DNA from: Zhengitettix transpicula
Lineage: Eukaryota; Arthropoda; Insecta; Orthoptera; Tetrigidae
Assembly (NCBI GenBank): GCA_037074705.1
Contig: CM073590.1
Coordinates: 137,969,600 to 138,033,599 of the forward strand
DNA: 64,000 bases
Reading direction: 5' to 3'
In this document: piece after piece, positions 57,876-64,000 of the stretch
Layout of the letters: each line of letters opens with the position of its first letter
Position numbering within the stretch: the stretch's first letter is position 1
Position numbers and translations under genes: made by a program
The notes under the pieces: model-generated
Told to the model about the DNA's origin: nothing
The model's input: the letters and a program-made list of their open reading frames with translations, nothing else
Databases searched by the model: none

Positions 57876-58319
57876 AATAAAGACATTATAACAAATTGAT
57901 TAAAACATCAGTTTCGTGATAGTTACGACGCCATAAAATTATTTTTGACAGTCGTATTTAACATACTGAATCGATCCATCGGTAAACGCAATACTTTGGA
58001 ATTATACGACTGTCCCAATTCGTATAAAACAACTTTTGTAAATTGGATCGGAGGCGCCTTGGTAAATATCGGATACTGTAACACGGTAAACAGGTATAAG
58101 AATTTTAATTTTCAAGAACTTGTAAACTGCTGATTGATCATAATAGACGATCCAAATTTTGAAATTTGTGCCTTGGAAAATTTAAAATGTATATTTGCGG
58201 GAACTCCGCTGGTAGTGAAAGTTAAGATTGAAAGAGATGCTGTGATTCATAAACCTCCTGTTTTTGTGTGTACCAATAATAAATATTTTATAGGTAAAGC
58301 GTGGGACATTCGTATTTGA
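57783..58319 (+). pseudogene. Parvovirus-like NS1 helicase remnant (endogenous viral element)
   Basis: One + frame runs about 178 codons with TGA stops at 57897 and 58131 only. Around 57990-58030 it reads ELYDCPNSYKTTF, a Walker A region in which key glycines are replaced. Near 58134-58160 it carries LIIIDDPNFE, in the Walker B position, and near 58255-58285 VFVCTNNKYF, in the motif C (sensor) position. This order and spacing is that of the superfamily 3 helicase of parvovirus/densovirus NS1, the replication protein. The N-terminal nuclease domain is not seen and the frame ends at 58319. Substitutions at the nucleotide-binding loop and two stops make it non-functional. Other SF3-helicase viruses cannot be excluded. 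Confidence 0.7.
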
Positions 58320-58434
58320 ATTTAATTTCCGTATGGAAAAGGTCGGAAAGAAGACTAAAAACATAATGGTATAAAAAACTGAAAGTAAAGATACCATTTT
58401 AAATTAAAAATCAAATCATACGTTGAGATACAAA

Positions 58435-59250
58435 GAAAATGTTGTGAGGAACCTAGTAAAGAAAGCAGTCAAAGTTAGTGAAGATTAATACAGAAATGAA
58501 ATAAAAATGAAGTGCTTTAAAATATTAGAAGAAAACTGGTATCCGGAAGAATTCATATATTACATATGGAAAATTGCGAAAAAAATCTAACGGAAATGAA
58601 GATACTAAAAATAACAAAAAAGGAAAATGCAGCAGGGATTGAAAAAGAAGACTTAAAAATTGAGGTCAATGTAGAAGAAACGAGGAGGAGAAAAGATCGA
58701 TATAAATACTTCACAATTAGTAATAAAAATAAAGAAACAGATGTTAACGAAGATGAATCGCTGAAGTGTCAGAAAGTTGTTGAACAGGAAAAAAGGAAAA
58801 GTGTCGACTATCTGGGAATGACTTATATAAGGGGATTATCGGAAAAGTTTGGGAAATTAATGAAAGACAACGGATTTTTGGAAGAGAAGATTGCGTGGAA
58901 ACCGACGAGTAAAATAAAGAATATGATGCACAGTATGAAGGATAAGAATGATAAGAACAAAAGAACGAATTTCATATATAAAATAAAATATGAAAGTAAG
59001 CTAGAAAAATATATCGGTATGACGAGTATGGATATTGATAGTAGGATCCATTACCACAAGGGCAACCGAAGACAAGCATGTAATTATCGCAACATTTAAT
59101 GGACACTGGACATAAATGTGAGTTGCCTAACTATGAGTTGTTAGATATTGAAAACTCAAGATATAAAAGAGGGTTCTTGGAATATTAAAGAGCATTTAGA
59201 AAAAATTGTGAATAAGAGAACGGATGCGGAATATGTGTTGTTTTCTATGC
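58435..59250 (+). pseudogene. Penelope-like element: end of RT, linker and GIY-YIG endonuclease
   Basis: Order on the + strand: KLV-KKAV-type and CFKILEENWYPEEFIYYI (about 58450-58550), the last helices of the reverse transcriptase. A lysine-rich linker follows inside the open frame 58566-59099 (177 codons). Then DYLGMTYIRGLSEKFGKLM, the Penelope-type thumb segment, and FIYKIKYESKLEKYIGMTS, the GIY-YIG signature. A frameshift near 59050 moves on to GHKCELPNYELLDIENSRYK, the C-terminal block with its conserved H and E positions. The typical cysteine pair of the GIY-YIG is absent here, unlike 33885-33974. The 177-codon frame alone would look like an ordinary gene but is an internal part of this element. 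Confidence 0.82.
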
Positions 59251-59254
59251 CAGT

Positions 59255-59830
59255 ATAATCGAAAAAATAAAAGAATGGGAAATGGGTAACAATTCTCTTG
59301 TAAAAAATTAAAATTAGTTGCGAGGAATAAAAATCTTATTAGCAATATATATTAGAATAAGTGGGATTTAAAAACTTTTTAGGAAATAATTATTAATTAA
59401 AATTGTAAAATAATGCAATAGAAATGCACTAAAAAATATTAAGTCGATTATCGTAAATGAAAGAGTGTGATAAAATTGAAGTATGAGAAATTGACTAACC
59501 AGATACAGGGTAACCGTAAAAATATTCTATGTTATGAATGAAAGAAAAAAAATGCACTTAATAAAAGTCAGGGAAGGCATTTTACAGTAGCTGACAGGTG
59601 TGAAAATACTAATGAAAATGTAATGTAAAAAATAATAATTATATGTATGTAAAATTTTGAATGTATGATTGTTCTTTTTAAAATAACAGATGATTATGGC
59701 AAAGGCGCCGAAAGCTCCCGTGGTTTAAATATAAAAGAAAATAAAGGTATGAAGAGAACTTATATGTGGTTTGATACATTTACAAGTATATGTACCCAAA
59801 AACGTTTTTGTTACTTCACAGTGTTGTATT
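59255..59830. other. AT-rich stretch after the Penelope-like remnant
   Basis: Probably 3' untranslated part of the element: the 'GGCAAAGGCGCCGAAAGCTC' block at about 59698 looks like an element-end sequence. Nothing else recognised. Confidence 0.35.
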
Positions 59831-59831
59831 G

Positions 59832-60025
59832 AAATGGTTATGGTCGACTAAATACGACAAACAATTATATTTAAATGAATAATAAATTTTTATAAGTAAA
59901 CAATATATTTTTGTATTAAACTATTGATGTAATATGTTTACAATAGACAACATCTATTAGATTTAATTTTTTCTTATAACAGACGCAAGCTTTGTATCCA
60001 ATATTTCGTGTGTTCTTTCAATGGA
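59832..60025 (+). repeat. Direct repeat, right copy, with start of an NS1-like segment
   Basis: Second copy of 57682-57875. It includes the same short coding block (contains YNRRKLCIQYFVC) that opens the NS1-like remnant, but the helicase part is missing. Confidence 0.75.
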
Positions 60026-60029
60026 AATG

Positions 60030-60620
60030 ATCCCTATGGACGCAAAACTTTTCATTGATTTGAAGCAGCCAATCTCTGAAATAGGATTTCGTGTCAGTAA
60101 ACCGAAGCTCTTTTTGTTGGCTCGTTCATAATCCTTGCATAATTGACAGCAATTATCTGACAACACCCGCACTAGCCAACCGTGAAATATTAATAGGATT
60201 GTAATCCGTGATCACCCTCCACGTCGGCTTCACGGAAATGCCAGTGACCATTCATTACCTCAGCCAGGTACGAAATTGGTTCGTTGCAAGATTTTCCTGA
60301 TAGTTTCGCATTGCATCTGCCGGTATTTGGTCACTTCATCCTTCCACAATCCACCGTAACCTTTAATACTCCTCTTCTAAACCCGCAAAACATTCATAAT
60401 CTCGTCAATTACTATTCATTACGAACAGATTAATCGCCTCGAATGAACACAAATTGCCGTACCACTGACAACAAAATCCGTTAATCCAGCTTGAAATCGG
60501 AATAGCTTTTACCAGAAACATTGCCATTGTTACTACTCCAATCTGAGTTGTGAACAAATAAACACTGATTGGAACAATCAATAAATTTAAGGGGCATTTG
60601 CGTCGGTTGCATATCACTTA
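60030..60620 (-). other. Unrecognised minus-strand open stretches
   Basis: Two minus-strand frames (59963-60172 and 60405-60617) and the gap between them read more protein-like than their surroundings, with several stops. No family recognised. Confidence 0.25.
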
Positions 60621-60756
60621 ACTAAAAACTCTAACAATATAATCAAATCATCTGTAAAATATTCAATATTTAATTTAAGTTATATTCTCTAATTGAAAAA
60701 ATCAATAAAGACACGAATTAACATGTCATAAATAGTTTTAAAAAATAAAAGTCTTG

Positions 60757-60795
60757 TCACGTTTCGTTTCTTTACTTGGAACCTGCTCAGGTGCA
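60757..60795 (-). ncRNA. Hammerhead-ribozyme-like motif
   Basis: The minus strand reads CACCTGAGCAG, GTTCC, loop AAGTAAA, GAAAC, GAAACGTGAC. Stem II GTTCC/GAAAC has one mismatch. The first core segment is CTGAGCA rather than CUGANGA (one change at a conserved G). Confidence 0.42.
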
Positions 60796-60925
60796 CTAGT
60801 ATTTAATGACAAAGTTTGTATGGATGAAATTTTGGAGAGACTTTTTATTCAAATTATAAAATCTGTGTTAAAATATTATCATTCGATAAAGAAGGAGTCA
60901 AAAATTGTGTAATTAAATAAATATC

Positions 60926-60962
60926 TTACAACACTTCTGCAATCTTGTTGCTTTCGTCAGGT
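60926..60962 (-). ncRNA. Hammerhead-ribozyme-like motif
   Basis: The minus strand reads TACCTGACGAAA, then GCAA-CAAGA-TTGC (stem II 4 bp), AGAAGTGTTGTAAG. CUGANGA is intact and GAAG replaces GAAA, the same variation as at 23421-23466. Confidence 0.4.
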
Positions 60963-60983
60963 AGCAAGATTTTAATTCAATGA

Positions 60984-61022
60984 TCTGATGAAAGCACTAA
61001 AGATTGCAGAAAATTTTTATTA
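60984..61022 (+). ncRNA. Hammerhead-ribozyme-like motif
   Basis: Reads CTGATGAAA, GCA, loop, TGC, AGAAAATTTT. Both core segments are intact (CTGATGA, GAAA) but stem II is only 3 bp. Confidence 0.38.
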
Positions 61023-61120
61023 CTTATCAAAATTACAGGAAATGAATTTTATTCATATTTGTAGGGTTAATCATAAACTGTGGAGAGAAAGTTTATTATT
61101 TATTGAACTTATACTTGTGC

Positions 61121-61163
61121 ACCTGAGGAGTTCCCAAGTAAATGAGTGAAACGTTGTTTTAAG
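61121..61163 (+). ncRNA. Hammerhead-ribozyme-like motif
   Basis: Reads CACCTGAGGAG, TTCCCAAGTAAATGAG, TGAAACGTTGTTTTAAG. CTGAGGA and GAAACGTTGTT are intact core segments. AACTTA upstream (about 61104) can pair with TAAGTT after the core as stem I. Stem II is decayed. Confidence 0.42.
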
Positions 61164-61184
61164 TTTTCATCTAATTTATTAATT

Positions 61185-62665
61185 TTTTTACGTTTACTAC
61201 ATTTAAGATATAAATAATAGATGTCAATATAAATATATAAAAAATAATAAGATAGCTGTGGTACGCTAGTAAGGTAAATGACATGATATGATACGCTTCT
61301 GGCAAAATTAATAATTTGCATCAATATACCATAAGCTTAACCAATTAATAGGTGGAATAATCAAATTCATAAATAGTTTCCTGCTTGTAGTGGGGTAAAC
61401 GATTCGTTGATAGAAAATATTTTGCTACTCGTTCCTTTGAATGACTTTAACGATGAAGTATTCCGCATTAAACCGACGCAACCCTCTATGATCAAGATGT
61501 GGCTATTTATTTTCTACATCGTGACTACCGGAAGCCACATACGTCAACGTTGCTTCGATATCTTTAAAGAAAATGAAAAATGGTGCTAATTTATGAATAA
61601 TATTAATAGCGACGACCATTCATATAAATAACTGTTTTTTACTTTGCTAGCAATTTTTTAATTTATAGTAATTTAAAACGTACAGAATGATTGAAATTTT
61701 TGATTCTTTTATTAAAATGAATTGTGTATTAGTGAAAGTATTTTGAACGATTCTAAGGATTTTTGCTGTCTATTGTAAATAAGTAACTAGTGAAAAATTA
61801 TTTGCTATATTTTTCTGAATCTCTGGTATAATTTTATGTATAAATTTTTGTAAGTGCTGCATCAGGTAAAGACCACTTTGCCGCCCGCAGAGCCTCAGGA
61901 ACAGCGTGGGTAGACTTACTCACTTTCGTATTGCACGACAAACAAATATACCTTGTTTATGTAAGACCGTAGGATCATTGTAATAACATGATGTATTATT
62001 TGATCGAGCGTCGTCCGTTCCGAGTGAAGAGAAATATTTACAGTAACGTCCCTTTATTCCACATGAGCAAAGACATGGACAGCGAACTTCGCTCGCGGGA
62101 ACACGCTTTGTGGTCTCTGTGCGTTGTATCACAGCTTGAAGTCATTAGACCGTTGCTCATAATTTTCTGAAGTTTGCTTTTGCTACAAAAAATAATTTAA
62201 CAAATTAGGCATTGACCATTATATTTACGACTCTATTTTCTCCTTATCGTAAACAAAAGGTATAATATTCGAACCTGAGGTAGAATAAAATTATCGCCAA
62301 TTAATAATATACTAAGGATTTCTTGGTCACATACTGAATCGTACAACAAAGAAGTCGTTGCTTGCTCGCCAAAAACGGAGATACGTTTGTTAGATTCTAT
62401 GATTTGGTTAAATTGTCTTTATTTAATCTATTTAAGGAAGTAATACTGTTTTGTAGATGTTATCGTATATGTAATGATTATTTGAACTGAAATTCTAATT
62501 ACTCAAAACAATTAAAATATAAATTTAAAAAGAATAATTATATGAATCGACATGTTCAACGGCACTTTGCTCTCTTTTGGATAAATTTATATACATAGAG
62601 CTGTATCAAGTATGAAATAAATTAATATGCAGACATGGAATAATGTACGTGACGTCCTGTTTGAA
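61185..62665. other. Intron DNA, nothing recognised
   Basis: No recognised feature. A mixed-composition patch at 61840-62160 contains only short frames on both strands. Confidence 0.4.
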
Positions 62666-62671
62666 TTTAAG

Positions 62672-63024
62672 GATAAGACGGTAAGAGTTGTCCACTATTC
62701 ACATAGGAATAGTCGGCCAGCTGCCTCCTAAAGGTCGAGGCACGGAGAAGGGAATGCAGCGTACGCACATAAAACCCCTCACCCACCATCGAAAGAACGT
62801 GGGACGAGTACCAAATGCCCGACCTACATGTTGCAGGTTTTTCTAGGGTTTTCCCTGCATCAGTTTTAGGTGAATTGCCGGGTAGGATTCTTAAAATACA
62901 GCCGGGTACCTAGTTAACTCTTGATTACCTTACTCTACCCTTCCGCAACCCCATTTCAAATCCATTCCTATGCTTTTAAAGGAGAGTTGCCACCTCGAGG
63001 ATTACCCTCATGTAGCCTGTTACT
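62672..63024 (+). mobile_element. SINE-like family, 5'-truncated, diverged copy
   Basis: Starts at 'GACGGTAAGAGTTGTCCACT' and ends 'CATGTAGCCTGTTACTCTAA' in a short TA repeat (63026-63042). Divergence from the intact copies is visibly higher. Confidence 0.85.
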
Positions 63025-63025
63025 C

Positions 63026-63042
63026 TAATATATATATATATA
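63026..63042. repeat. Short (TA)n at SINE-like tail
   Basis: Eight TA units directly after the 3' end of the SINE-like copy. Confidence 0.85.
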
Positions 63043-63044
63043 TT

Positions 63045-64000
63045 CAGAATGTATGCAAATATAAAATTGACTTATTCGTCTGAAATAAAGATGAATAGAC
63101 ATATAGTAATTACTACACAAAAATTATTGTTTTATTAACAATTTTTTGAATTTATCAGCTTAATTACGTATTTAATTTTTATATTATTTATTTTTTTCCT
63201 TAATTTATTACTGATTTTACAATTAATGTGTCGTTAAATGTTCTTTATTCATGTTTTTACAATTTTTGAAATATAGCAGGCACAGCCGTCAATATCCTTC
63301 AGCCCCGTTTTTGGTTTTGTGTTTTTGGGTATTGTATCACAGTGTTCCACTTTAAACTACGGTCATCCGTGTTGACGCCTAGATTAATAATAATCCGCTG
63401 TAACCAACACCATTATCACTACTTTTCCGCGGCGCCTCCAAGATCACATCTTTACGGCGTCACCAAGCTTGCGACTACTGTACATACTATATTAGGGTTA
63501 ACATTTATTTATCGGCTCTGTCAGCTTTGCATCAAAGCGATACTCCATCTCTCTAAAACATCCTCTTAGCCAGACAAGCAAAGCGCAGCAGTTTGTCTAC
63601 AAAAAAAAACTTATAAACTAATATTTATTTCGACCTTTTCACAATATTCGTATGCTACTTTCCACGCTGAATACACTCGTTTCTACTGAAGAGATCTGTA
63701 CTGCGATTATCAAAACGATTAAATGACTATTTACTTACTTTTAACATCGGATCGTAATCTGAAAGCAATGAATGAAACCTGAAACGAGCATTTATTAAAT
63801 CTCAAATCATTTTAAATTAATGACATTTTTAATTTTTCAAAAGGGGACGTATGATGCGAATATGTCGCAACCGTGCCCTATACGTTTTTGAAAACACGGT
63901 TTGGCAATTTTGAGTGACAAAGTGGGCGTTGTCCGTTAGTAGACGTTTACATAAAGCAGCGGTTGTGTGAATGTTATTAAAACCAGAAAAATTACTTCTT
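63045..64000. other. Intron DNA, nothing recognised
   Basis: A GC-richer patch at 63400-63560 shows no splice-bounded exon that would continue the side-like gene and no recognised repeat. Confidence 0.4.

Larger units (their letters stand above)
60750..61180. mobile_element. Cluster of Penelope-like termini
   Basis: Four hammerhead-like cores in 400 bp: minus strand at 60757-60795 and 60926-60962, plus strand at 60984-61022 and 61121-61163. The outer two are related to each other ('GTGCACCTGAG.AG.TTCC.AAGTAAA'), as are the inner two ('CTGA.GAAAGCA...TTGCAGAA'), giving a symmetrical inverted arrangement. No coding sequence lies between. Confidence 0.55.

Noticed and set aside
58566..59099. 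177-codon frame as an independent host gene
   Set aside because: It has Penelope-type thumb and GIY-YIG segments, continues upstream and downstream in other frames, and has no promoter or intron evidence.
1..64000. CRISPR array, operons, bacterial regulatory sites or rRNA genes
   Set aside because: None seen; composition, introns and retroelements show a eukaryotic genome.

Overview
This window looks like insect nuclear DNA. It is AT-rich and lacks compact genes. Three short GC-rich, splice-bounded exons sit in introns of about 33.6 kb and 9.7 kb, and most of the remaining recognisable sequence is decayed mobile elements. Long introns full of SINE-like copies, Penelope-like elements, Ty3/gypsy and mariner remnants fit a large-genome insect. 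A cockroach or termite is a reasonable guess, but the sequence does not prove it.

The only host gene I can support is on the + strand. Its exons at 3170-3378, 36999-37109 and 46761-46967 join in frame (every internal intron is phase 1, GT-AG). They encode the end of a first immunoglobulin domain and all of a second, with the residue pattern of the Sidestep (Side) family of neuronal cell-surface proteins. Signal peptide, remaining Ig domains and membrane anchor must lie outside the window.

Almost everything else is intronic. (1) A high-copy, SINE-like family of about 550 bp, with a perfect hairpin at its 5' end and a 3' A-rich tail or an alternative 3' end, has about twenty copies. Three have clear 13-14 bp target-site duplications, and one is inserted inside another. 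(2) Penelope-like elements: GIY-YIG endonuclease remnants at 33885-33974 and 58435-59250, and about a dozen terminal fragments with hammerhead-ribozyme-like cores. (3) A Ty3/gypsy element at 24982-27510 with broken pol, a polypurine tract and terminal repeats, disrupted by an inverted copy of its own 5' flank plus LTR. (4) A mariner element with terminal inverted repeats at 47038-48182, a detached piece at 49231-49417, and a Tc1-like remnant at 3640-4326. (5) A pair of LTR-like elements in inverted orientation at about 7928-8755 and 34745-35650. (6) Degenerate tandem satellite-like units at 12690-13390, related to copies at 38865-39420 and 43920-44062. (7) tRNA-derived SINE heads at 45440-45620 and 45825-45960.

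Two regions look like old viral or other foreign coding sequence: a parvovirus-like NS1 helicase remnant at 57783-58319 (partial direct copy at 59832-60025), and an unidentified interrupted reading frame on the minus strand at about 50275-51730. No new operational biological system is evident. The best leads are the ribozyme-bearing Penelope termini, the hairpin-headed SINE-like family and the two possible endogenous viral elements.
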